From: Ichthyophthirius multifiliis
Taxonomy: Eukaryota; Ciliophora; Oligohymenophorea; Hymenostomatida
Reading direction: 5' to 3'
Length of the DNA: 64,000 bases
NCBI RefSeq assembly: GCF_000220395.1
Contig: NW_004086039.1
Span: 1 to 64,000, forward strand
Numbering within the stretch: position 1 is the stretch's first letter; each line of letters starts with the position of its first letter. The translations under genes were made by a program, and so were the position numbers. Shown in pieces: positions 50,297-61,881 of the stretch. The notes under the pieces are model-generated. The model was given only the letters and a program-made list of their open reading frames with translations. It was not told where the DNA came from and did not search any database.

Positions 50297-50681
50297 TTAA
50301 GTTACAAAACAAATTAATAATATAATTTAATATTGTTAATATCTAACAAATACAAATAAATAATAGATTTTAAATTTAATATAAAAATTGTTTAATTATT
50401 TATTAAATAAAAAGAAAAAATAATATTAATGTTATTTTTAAAATATGTATGTATATATAAAATAAATAATTTTATTTTTTAAATAAAAAATAAATATATA
50501 TATATATATAATTAAATATAATTATTTTAAATTTTACTTTTTTTATTAAATAAAAACTAAAAATATCAATTATTATTTATTATAAAATTATTGAGTTATT
50601 AATTTTATTATTATTAAAATTTTTAATATATTCATTTAAGTATTAATCATTTATTATTATTATTTTTAATTTTAATTAACG
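50297..50681. other. Convergent intergenic spacer
   Basis: A+T-rich spacer between convergent gene ends with a short (TA)n at about 50493-50510. Nothing else is seen. Confidence 0.55.
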
Positions 50682-50996
50682 TCAAATTTTTTCCATTTAA
50701 TTAAGTCTTTCCAAAATCTATTGAAAATCAGGTCTATTATTAGGATTTTATTCCCAGCAATCTTTCATTAGTTAAATTAACTATATTTATTTTATAAATA
50801 TCCCAAAAAATAAATATAAAAAAAAATACAGCTTCAGGACATTCATGAGGAATTTAATCAAATTAAGGTCTTTTTCCTTCTGTTACGGTCTTCATGATAT
50901 CTATAGTACTCATTTTTTAATAAGGAGTTTTTCTAAAACAAATTTCATAAAGAACAATCTATTTATTTTATAAAAAATACATATATATATATAGAA

Positions 50997-51039
<43 letters not shown>

Positions 51040-54000
51040 TATATTTATATATATATTTATATATAAATTATCATCAATATTTTATACTCCATATGAATAC
51101 ACATCAGCTTTTGTTGTATATTGTTTTTTTTCAAAAACTTCAGGAGCCATCCAATGCTTATTTTTAATAAAAAAATTAAAATAAAAAAACAAAGCAATTA
51201 ATTTACAAATGTTCCCAATACAGAAGTCATAGGATCTTAAGATTAAGTTCTCGAAAGTCCGAAATCAGCAATTTTAATATTATAATTAAAAGAGTCTTCA
51301 TTAAAAGGAACATCCAAAAGTAAACTATGTATATAATAAATAATACGAAAATAAAAAAATAATATACTTTAAAGATTTTAAATCTCTATGTATTATAGGA
51401 GGAGTTAAATTATGAAGATAAATCATTCCATTTGCTATATCTTTTGACATTTTAATTCTATGCAGCCATTATATATTTTTGTCTAATTGTTTATGTAATA
51501 ATTAAAACATAGAACCCCCATTACACAATTCAGTAATTATATAAAAGTTGTCTACTTTTTATGTCACTCCTATTAAAGATACTAGATTTATTTATGGCTG
51601 AATTTTATTAAAGCTTATATTTCTCTTTGAAATTCTTTTTAATTCCTTTCATTCATTGAATTTACATTAATTTCTTTTATTGCTACTTCTAGTTAATTAA
51701 ATAAACCTTTATATACTTTAGCTGAATGTCCTATTTTTTAATTAAAAAAAGAAATATATAAATGATAATAAAAATTTAAATACCTGATCCAATTTATTTG
51801 CCAAAAGTTAATCTATTGAAATTGATAATAATATTTTTAGGATCTTTAAATTATAAATATCATAAAAATTAAATATATAAATAAAAATAAAAAAAAATAT
51901 ATAAAAATATAATTGTATTTAATATATATATAATAAAAAATAATTAATACTATGCTATACTCGGTTTATTATAAATTATTTTAACTCTTGAATACTTTCA
52001 CTATTATAAGAAGAAGTAGAATTATGATTATCTAATTCATTATCTTAATTATTATTATTATTGAATTCTTAAATATTTTCATTTTATTTAAAATTTTACC
52101 AATTATTTTATTATTGTTATAATTAATTAAAGTTTTATTACCATTAATTTTATTATATTTTCTCTTAAAAATTTTATTATTTATTATTATTATTATTCAT
52201 TTAATTTTAGTTTTATTAATAATCGAAATTTTAAAATTTAAATTCTTAAAAAATATCGTTTTATTATTAATTTTTCATTTGAATAGTTTTTTCTATATTA
52301 TTATTATTAAAATTTAATTAATATTTAAATTATTATTATTATTAGTTATATTATTAATTTTCATTTTTTTATTATTTTTGAGTATTTACATTACTAAAGT
52401 TCCAAAAATCAAAATTTTGATTTGTAGCTTAATTACTCATAGATTTTTAATTTTTTAAAGCACTAAAATTATCAAATAATTCAAAATCATTTTATTATTG
52501 ATTTATTTTTTATTAATCATTAAAATAAAAATTTATAGCCGACTAACTTTTCTAATTATGGAATTATTAACTATTTTAAATATTATTCCCAATAACATCA
52601 GAAAAATCCCAAAAGTTAATATTTTTATATTATTCACTATTTAATATTTATTCATTATTAAATTATTATTAATTTAAAGTTTAATGAGCAAATGTTAATT
52701 TGTTATTTTATTCATTTTCTTCATCATAGGATTCATTCATCATACTTTTTTCTTCTTCTTTATATAAACTTTTCTTACTATTGTTTGTTTTTTTGCTATT
52801 TTCGAATTTTTTTTCTTAATTTTACTTGTCTTATAATAAATGTTAATTTTTGTTTTCTATTTCTATTTATTCATATTAATTTGCTAAATTGAAATCTTCT
52901 TAGTCTTAATCAACTAAAAGTATTCCCTAATTTTATTTTTTATTTGTTTTATTGTTTTTCTTTTCAAAACTATTAGATATACTATTTTATTTTAATTCAT
53001 CTAAAAAACAAAAAAAATTCATAAAAAAAATATAAAAAATTAATATATAGATATTTAAAAAATTATATTTTAGAAAAAATACCATTTTTTAACTCTTTTT
53101 TCTTTCCTGAAAATTTAATATCTTTTTTTAAATCATCTTATATAGAAGGAATAGTAACTCCATAACTTAAAGGCAAATACAATCCAAAAATAGACTTATT
53201 ATAATTTAGAAACGAAAAAATATTAAACTCTTCATTTTAAAATGATTTTAACCCCAAAACAAACTCCAAAACCTTATGATCTACTAAAATACTAACAAAG
53301 TTTTTAAAATGAGAAAATTTTTTAAAAAACTATAAACACTAATCGAATAAATTCTCATAAGAATTCTTAAATTCTTAAATTTTTCCTTCAAAAAAACACT
53401 TACTTTAATTTTATTCTAAAAAAACACTTGATTTTATAAAACAAACAAGTAAAAATGTCAGTGTACACAAAAGACAATACATTTCATCTACTAATTAGAC
53501 ATAAACACTCATTTGAATTTCCATTATAATATTCTAACTTAAAATCTCATTTGAAAAAACCACTAATTAATTCATATAATTTAATAAATCTTCAATTAAT
53601 TACCATTTCAAAAGGTTATTATTATTATTATTATTATTTTTTCCAACATTATCTAAAAATGGTTTTAACGAGAAATTACCTTCCAAAAAACCAGAATACT
53701 AATTAGCCAAATTAATTTTTTATCTTAATCTTTATGCATACATATTAATAAGTTTAGTAGTAAAAATGGATCTAATTTTATCCTAAGAATTATCCTTAGG
53801 GTCTATATTTTACCAAACTGAAATAATTTAATTTAAAATATCATTCGATGACCCTTTTTTTTATCCATTATTTTTAAAAACTGTCTCCAAAGGGCCTTTT
53901 TTTACATAATTGTGTAATAAAATTAACGATTTTAAGCAAATTATAGTATTTTGGGTATTTTATATTGTCATAAATTATAAAAACATCTCATAAAATTTTT

Positions 54001-55189
54001 AGATTTTTTCTTTTTTTTACCATGCCTTAATAATTAATTTCTGAATAAAATTTTAATTTGGTTCTTCTTAATTTTCCTATAGAGTAGCCAAAAGCCATCC
54101 TTTAGTACTTTTATTATACATAAATATCATCAATTTAGAAATCGTATTTTATTTAATTTCTATTTCTTATATATTCTTGAATATATTATTATCTAATAAT
54201 CCTGTATTAGTTTAAGGTATTTTCAAGTCTTGCCAACAACTCAATATGAACTATAACAAAACTAGAGGTTTTGGTCTAAAAAATGGATTAGGAGTTAAAA
54301 GTTTTTGAATTAAAGTTTATAAGTTTTTACTATATTTCGGAAAATCCGGTAATTCGATTTATTTATTGCAATTTTCCACACTATAGACATTAAAAGGGTT
54401 CTTATTATAACATAAAATATATAAAATTACTCCCACAGCATATACATCGACCATCTCATTTATTGGATAACCTAAGTTTAAATAAAGTTATTCAGGAGCA
54501 CGGAAACCTTCGCTGGAATTCTTGGATATTTCTTAATCTACAGAGGCAAATTCATCACTGGAAATCGATTAATATTAATGTGTAGTTACGTTTTGGAAAT
54601 TTCCTATTTTATAATTGTTATCTTCCCCAAATAATATATTTTTCATGTTTATATTACGATGGATTAAAGGGTTGGGTCGAGTTTATAAAAAGTAAAGGCC
54701 TTATAGAATATCACGACCTATTCTGATTATTTGAATTTCCTTCATGGCGTATTAAGGTAATTTATCAAATATTTACTATAATGAACCTTTTGGACAATAT
54801 TCTAATATTAATACACATAATTCGTTATCTTTTATTTATTAACGAAAAGCTGCTTTTGTTTCTAATAGGTTTGGATGATAATTTTCACTTTTTTTTTTAT
54901 TTATAATTATTAATTTATTTATTTATTTATTTTACTTTTGTTTTAATAATGGTATTAATGTTTTTTCTTCTTTTATTTTTGTCCATGCAAATACTTCTTA
55001 TTGGTAATATTAATTCATTAATTCAATGTTTGAGTCTGATAATTTCACTACTATTTAGGGACTTTCTATTACTGTGTAAAAATAGCAGTTCAGTTACGAT
55101 TCGAAGTATTAGACTTCCTCTTTTAATGTATATTTTATATTATATATTTAACTTTTTATTATTTGCTTTTTGAATTTATTTTGTTTCAT
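50682..55189 (-). CDS. NAK pseudokinase - ANTH - TKL kinase fusion
   Basis: One continuous minus-strand reading, about 1,250 residues, starting MKQNKFKKQIIKSQIYNIKY. Part 1 is a NAK/AAK1-like kinase fold: VVKLSDSN, ENYHPNLLE, LCVLILEYCPKGSL, then LIHRNINMKNILFG (HRD is HRN) and KIGNFQNV (DFG is NFQ), GFRAPEQLYLN, VDVYAVGVILYIL. Part 2 is ANTH-like: KLMIFMYNKSTKGWLLATLQ, NTIICLKSLILLHNYVKKGP and a helical tail to about 53100. Part 3 is a Q/N-rich linker. Part 4 is a TKL kinase: FGKQIGSGGHSAKVYKG, VAIKEINV, IIHRDLKSLNLLLD, KIADFGLSRT, HWMAPEVFEKKQYTTKADVY, LMKDCWEQNPNNRPDF, all catalytic residues present. A frame slip at about 51585-51597 needs one base. Two separate genes remain possible, but no stop or good start divides them. 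Confidence 0.75.
51003..51066. repeat. (TA)n in TKL-kinase intron
   Basis: TA microsatellite inside the intron that splits the kinase segment between YSYG and IVLYEICF. Confidence 0.7.
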
Positions 55190-56279
55190 TATTTTTTTTT
55201 TTTTAAAGTTGAGTTATTTTTATTTTATATATTTATTAATTTTTTTTTTTTGCTTCTTTTTTTTTTTTTTTCGACTTAAATTGAAAATAATACACTAAAT
55301 AAATAATTTTATGCTTTTTTTTTTTAATAATTAAAAATAATTTTTTATAAAAATTTCAATGAATTATATATAAAAATTGTTTTTTTAAATATAATTTTTT
55401 TTTAAAAAAAAAAAAAATATTAATCAAAACTAATTCTAAAGAAAATATTGATAAAATTAAAAAATAAAAAAATATTAATATAAAAAATAAAAATATGTAC
55501 TTATTTATAGATATAATATTATTTAAATCTAAAAATTATAAAAAATATGAATAAATTATATAAATAGTGTATAAAATTATCAATTTTATATATATATTTT
55601 TGTTGTTGCAATAATTAATCGTACTATTATAGTTAAAAACTAAAATACTTATAATTTTAAAATATAAATGAATTAAAAAAAAAAAAGCAAATATATTTTA
55701 TAAAATAAATAATATTATTTAATAAAAAATATAAACAAAATTATCATTTTTTATTTCCTTAAAAATATAATCAAATATATATAAAGGAATATATATAAAT
55801 AAAAAATAAAATAATTTTTTTTTTAAAATTAGCCAAGCAAAAGGAAGTAAATAATAAATTATAAATGAAAAATATTTAAAAGCGATTATTATTATATAAA
55901 TATAGTATATAAATAAAAAATTATTTTTTATAAAAAAACAACAAAAATAGTAATTATTATGTTTATAAATCTAATATGAATAATATAATATAAGTTATTA
56001 AAAATTAATTATATATAAAAATTGTATGTAATTTAAAAAATTAAATAAACATCAATTTAACATTTATAATATTTATATTAAAAAAATAAGTATATATTTA
56101 TAAATATATAATATATGTAATTTTAAAAATAAAAAATAAAATAAAATAAAATATATTTATTATAAAATATTTATTAAATAAATGTAAAAAAATATATAAA
56201 TAAAAAAATAAAACTTATATTATAGTATTTAATATAATTAGTTAAATTTTTTTATTTTATCTATAAAAATAAAGATAAA
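55190..56279. other. Intergenic, AT-rich
   Basis: About 1.1 kb of A+T-rich spacer with A and T homopolymers. No gene or RNA is recognised. Confidence 0.55.
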
Positions 56280-57169
56280 TCATATGTTTCTTCTAAGACA
56301 ATAAAGATTAGTATCTCTATGTAAACTTTAAATAGATATATATTTTTCTTAATATTCACTATCTAATTAAAAATAAATAAAAAAAATTATATAAATTTAT
56401 TACTATTTTTCAAATTTTAATCTTAATCAAATAATTTTTTCCCTTAAAAGCTAATGTTATTAGTCATAAATCCAGAAATATTTGTTTTTTAATTAACTAT
56501 AATAGGATCATTATTAAAATAAGGTTTATTATTATTTTAAAATTAAATATTATTAAAAAATGACTAATAAATAGTTTTGTTTTATTAAGACTATTTATTA
56601 TATAATATATATTATTTAAAATAATAAATATAAAATAAAAAAATATATATTATATATTATATATTATATATATATATATATATAATTTTATAATTTTATA
56701 TATTTTATATATTTATATAATTTATAATATACATTAATAGAAGGGTGATTTTAAGGCATTGTTTATGCTCCATATTTATGTGTAGTCGCATTCAAACTTT
56801 TATCAATAAATTCTTTAAAATATTTTTTTATTATAAAATTAATTTTTTTTCTTTTTTACTATGTTTTTTATAATTATGTCCAGTAGAACTTAATTTATAT
56901 GGATTTTCTTTTCCATAATTTTCATTTAAAACTACTTGCGCAGATCTTGCAAATGTTTATCCGAAAATATTATTTGATTTTATTTGAGGAATAAAACCTT
57001 AATAGCCTTGAATACATTATTTAGATTCATTTTGCTTTTATATATATATTTAATATAAAGTTATACTTTTTTAAATTTTTTTTACATTTTATTTAGTCTA
57101 TTCATTTATTTTTTTATATTAATAATCTTTTGACCAACTGTAGAATTTTTCTGGAGCAATATTTTGCAT
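56280..57169 (-). CDS. FAM166-like ciliary microtubule inner protein
   Basis: The family lines the inside of axonemal microtubules. The product is about 195 residues over five exons, starting MQNIAPEKFYSWSKDYQYKK. After a first intron comes QGYQGFIPQIKSNNIFGQTF followed by ARSAQVVL, the diagnostic GYxGFIP-x-K-x-x-N-x-FG-x-TFA signature, then ENPYKLSSTGHNYKKH, FIDKSLNATTHKYGAQTMPQ and PIIVNQKTNISGFMTNNISF. Introns at about 57070-57020, 56865-56818, 56745-56580 and 56410-56365 are GT...AG and keep frame. The largest holds a (TA)n tract. The length is short compared with animal FAM166A/B but usual for protist forms. The stop follows LYCLRRNI. The assignment rests on the signature motif. Confidence 0.7.
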
Positions 57170-57299
57170 TTTTTTTGTATTTTTTTTTGTATTATAAAAT
57201 TTATTAAAATTATATTTTTATTTAATATAATTTTTATATTATTTTTTCTTTTAATATTTTATTATTTACCATTAAAAGTTATTTATTTTTAAAAATAAA
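57170..57299. other. Intergenic, AT-rich
   Basis: Short T-rich spacer. The 3' end of the next gene is not precisely fixed and may reach into it. Confidence 0.4.
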
Positions 57300-58410
57300 A
57301 TTTATTTTCATATTTTTATTAAAAATTATTTTTAATTAAATTTTTTATACAATTTATTAATTATAAATAAATAGGAAATCAATTATTTTATATTTTTAGA
57401 ATTATTAATTTAATTATCTCTTTAATTATTTAAATTATTTTTTTTATTTTTTGAAGATATTATAATTAAGTTATCATCAATATTTTTTTTTTTGAATTAT
57501 TTTTCTTAATTACTTAATCTTATTACAATTTCTCAGTTTAAATACTTTAAGATGATTTTGTTCTTTATTTTTCTATTTAAATTATATAAAATTTATTAAA
57601 TTTTATGTTTATTAGATTCCTTGAGTAACTGTGCTTATAAAATCTAAATTACTATTTTTATTTATTAAATTTTAAATATTTTAAAGGACAAATACAGGTT
57701 TTAAGTTATTTTCTTTAGAGAAATTATAAATTATTTAGTAGCTTTTATTTTTTTAGTTTATATCTAAAATTTATATTAGACTATCAAGTTTTGTCCTGAA
57801 TAAATTTTGTTCGTGATTTTATAAAAATTATAGTATGTTCATTAAGAAAAAAATTCCATTTATTTTTTTATTTATAATATTTTAAATAAAAAATTTATTT
57901 TATTTAAAAATTTCTATCAATTTTTAGTTAAAATTTTAATCGAAAAATTAATTAAATTAAATTTCGTTTATAATAAACTCAATATCTAAAATATTTTAAT
58001 TATTTTTTAAAACTTCATATTAAAAACTAACCAAAAAATTCTAAAATTAATATAGAATTCTTAAATTTTTATAACTAGGATTTTAATAATTTAAAATACC
58101 AAATAAATATGCAAAATACTAACAAAATAATGTATTATTAGACTTTAAAACTTCAATTATTTATATCAAATTTTAAGCACTTTTATTTATGTCAAATTAA
58201 TTTTTTTTAAACAGATAATTTATTAATTATTCACTTGGATTTTCACTTTTTAAATTTAAATTTAAAATCTAATTATAAAAATAAGATAACTCTTCGTATG
58301 TTTCTTTTTCATTTATTTAATCTTTTTACATTAAAAAGTTTTTTTAGCTACTTAAAAAAAAACTAAAAGGATGTGAGCCTAATAATCTAATATTATATAT
58401 ATATAATTAT

Positions 58411-58457
<47 letters not shown>

Positions 58458-59607
58458 CTTTTAAATATACTATTATATATATAAACATTTTTTAAATACC
58501 TTAAATCAAAATTTATTTTTTTAATTTCATGAAATTAATTATTTTTTGAATAAATTTAATATGGACTTAAATTATATGTAAAATTATCAATTAATGTATT
58601 AGAAATATTAATTAATTATTATTAATTTAATTTAATATTTTATAAGGTTGCAAATTCTTATTTTTTAATATAATTTTTAAACTCAATAGTTTTATCTGTT
58701 AAATTTTTTAATAATAAAGGCTGATTTTCATGACTTTAAAAATCTTTTATATATTATATTTATTCATTTAGACTATGTTTTAATCCATTTATTTCTTCTA
58801 TTTTTTATTAAATGTTTTATTTTAATTTATTCTATATAAGTTTATTTAATTATTATTATTAAATATTTTATTTTTTTATATATAGTATTTTAATTCTTAA
58901 TTATTTAATTGTATTAATAGATTCGTCTTATCTAAGTAAACTTTCATATTAGATTTTATTTTTTATTCTTAAATCGATTTAGTCCATGAAAAAAATGAAA
59001 AACTTTTAAAGTCCTTCACAAAAAAAGGCCAAATTATTATCAAATTTATTCATTTTTCGAATTATCGATGGCATCATTTCAACTATAATTTTTACGCTTT
59101 TTATTATAAGTGAATCATGAAAATTATTTTCTAATATAGGATTAATAATTTCTTAATCTAATTTATTTAAAATCCCAAAAAGTACCTATATTGTCTCATT
59201 GTTTAATAAATTAGAAAATTACATTTAATCTTTTTGTAAGTTATTTTATATTAAAAGTACTTCCATAAATTACTTAATATCTGGGTTTACAAAATTTAAT
59301 TATTTTATAATTTTTTCGTGGTTTTTTATTAAATTATTATTTTTTATATAATCACATAAATATATATTTTATTACTATTATTAGGGTATATTGGTAAATT
59401 AATGTTTAGAATTTATTAATCTGGTACTACATTCAGCCTATATTTACTATATTATGGCTTTTTTAGGATCATAAAATGAAGATTGAACACTTTTTGTGGT
59501 ATATATAGCCCTTTTTTCCCTTTATTCTGCTATTTTTTTTTACTTTATTAGTTATCGGGAAGGTTTAATGAAGGAATTCTTTTGATTTTTATAAGCTTTT
59601 AGCTCAT
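57300..59607 (-). CDS. Helical-repeat (ARM/HEAT-like) protein
   Basis: Starts MSQKLIKIKRIPSLNLPDNQ, followed by a basic helix KKIAEQREKRAIYTTKSVQS. The body is a run of Leu/Ile/Asn-rich helices in pairs, for example FVNPDIKQFMEVLLIQ, LFGILNKLDQEIINPILENN, KSVKIIVEMMPSIIRKM, NTLFCQYFAYLFGILNYQNP, compatible with armadillo/HEAT repeats as in importin alpha. The family signature is too weak to name it. An intron with a long (TA)n tract (about 58388-58497) joins FDLR to LLGSHPF. The frame shifts once at the T run 59533-59541, where one extra base restores it. Near the C-terminus two frames both look coding: one closes at TGA near 57480, the other (NIDDNLIIISSKNKKNNL) continues further. The end is therefore uncertain. 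About 690 residues. Confidence 0.55.
58400..58452. repeat. (TA)n microsatellite within intron
   Basis: Nearly pure TA tract inside the intron of the helical-repeat gene. Confidence 0.7.
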
Positions 59608-61727
59608 TTTAAATTTTTATTGTTTGGTTTTTAATTTTTTTGTTTCCTTTTTTTGTTTTAATTTTTAAGTTATAAAAAATTAAAATGTAAATATTAACCA
59701 ACAAAATGTTTTTTTTTAAAAAATGATATATATATTTATACTATTTTTAATTTTTATTTACAGAATTTTCATTAAAATCATAAATTAAATATTAATATTT
59801 TTTATTAATTTCTTAAAACAATATATTTATTATTATAAACTATAAATTTTTATAAAAAAACTTAATATTAAATATAACGCATTATATTAATTAAATAATA
59901 ATAATTATAAAAAAATAATATAATATCCTTAATAAGAAAACAAGAGTAATCATTCTTTTTATAAATATCTATATTATCATTTTTTATGTATTCCCAAAAA
60001 AAGAAGTTTAATATTATATTAATTCTTTCTTATTTTTGTTAAATTCTTATATTAATATGGTTTAAGGTTAATTTTTATTTTAATATAATACTCGAAAAAA
60101 AAGAAATAAAGGAAAATTTCTATATAAATGAATATATTACTAGTTCAAAAACAATAAACCTGGGTTATCACAGTTAATATTAACTATCAAATAGTCCGAA
60201 AATATAAAAATAATACATTTAATTACTGTTATTTGATTATATAAAAAACCATTACAACTAATGATTTTATAAATATTTTAGTTATTTCCTAATAATATGT
60301 GTTTGATTTATATTCTCCGGTGTACAAAATTCCAAATAATACTTTACTCTAAAGTTTTGTATTTATTTTTATATATTATATTTAAGTAAAACGAAAGAAT
60401 TATAAACTACAAGTACTATTAGAATAAGCTAAATAAAACTTAGCGACTATCTAATTTAGCTTTATGTAGGACAGAAATAAAATCTTTTTATTTAATAAGT
60501 CTATTAATTATTTTTTATGTATAAATCGGCTTAAAAATAAGTTTATTAGAGTAGACGGAGTATATATAAAAAATATAAATAAGAGATATTTTAAATATAT
60601 AATTATTTGAATTTTTGTTTTTTAGATTTAAGTATTTATAAAAATAAAAACTAAAATAGGAATAAGGAGTTCCTATATTATTCTAAAGTATAAAAATCAA
60701 TATTTCCAGAATATATCAAATGAGCAAAAAATCAAAATTATAGTTTACGAAATAAGTTATCCAAAGTTGCTTAAAAGCAGAAGATGTTTACAATTTATTT
60801 ATGTAGCTAAAGCAAATTAATTAAATTCAAGATATAAATATCTATATTATAACTCAAAGTTTTTGTTTATTATTAGTTTATAATATAAAATAAAAAATCA
60901 TAGAAAAAAAAAAAACTCCAATTTATCTTCTTAAATAAAAATTACTTACTAATTTATACTTTAAAAAGACTTTTTTATAAATTCAAATATGTTGCTTCTT
61001 CTTAACCAAATTAATTATCAATATTTTATGAATTTATATTTGTTAATTTTTGTTTATTTAATATCGCCATATAATGCTATTTAATTAAATTTTATTTAAA
61101 TGAATGAATTTTTTTATTATAAAAAAAATGGTTTATTAAATTAAAATTATATTTTTTTTTTAATAAATATTCCAAAATATAAGATTTTTATATAATTATA
61201 TTTATTAAAATAAATTACATATTTACATCTAACTGAAGCAGTGATAAAAATATTATAATCAAAAAATTACAAAGACAAATTTACAGAGTTTAAGAAATAT
61301 ATATATAATTTAATAGATTAAGCAAAAGATATAAAAATTTAAAAGAAAATTAATTATAAATTTAAGATGTCAATTAGTGTGTATAATCTATATTAAAAGC
61401 TTTAACAAGAAAACAAGAATCCTTAATTTTAAAAATGACAATATCATTTAAAATAAAATTAAATGTTATATATAAAATAATTACTATAGAATATATAATT
61501 ATAAAATTATACATATAAAAAAAAGAAGTGGATTATTTTGGTATGAAAACATAATATGAAAAAAATATTTATAAATAAATATAGAAAATAATAAAAATAT
61601 ATATATAATATAAAGGAAAAAAAAATTGTAAATATAAAGAAAAAATATTTTTTTAATAAATATTGAAAATTAAAGTAATGTAAAAAATTAATGTATAAAT
61701 ATAAAAGAAGATATATGAAATTTTATT

Positions 61728-61797
<70 letters not shown>

Positions 61798-61881
61798 TTT
61801 CTTTATATTTAATTTTAGTTTTTTATATATATATTTAAAAATTACAAAAACTATATTTTTTTTTAAATTATAAATTAAAAT
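59608..61881. other. Long gap without a recognised gene
   Basis: About 2.3 kb. The part at 59930-61060 is visibly less AT-extreme than other spacers (for example cctgggttatcacag, ctccggtgtacaaaa, gagtagacggagtat) but has no coding frame that I can support on either strand and no tRNA-like box B. From 61100 it becomes ordinary A+T spacer, with an (AAT)n microsatellite at about 61731-61796 just upstream of the last gene. Confidence 0.5.
61731..61796. repeat. (AAT)n microsatellite
   Basis: About 22 AAT units with one AAA interruption in the 5' flank of the last gene. The reverse strand reads as a Tyr-rich standard-code ORF, which is an artefact. Confidence 0.8.

Noticed and set aside
53461-53524. 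ATG at 53524 as the start of a separate gene
   Set aside because: The upstream frame stays open and coding (ANTH region), so this Met is internal.
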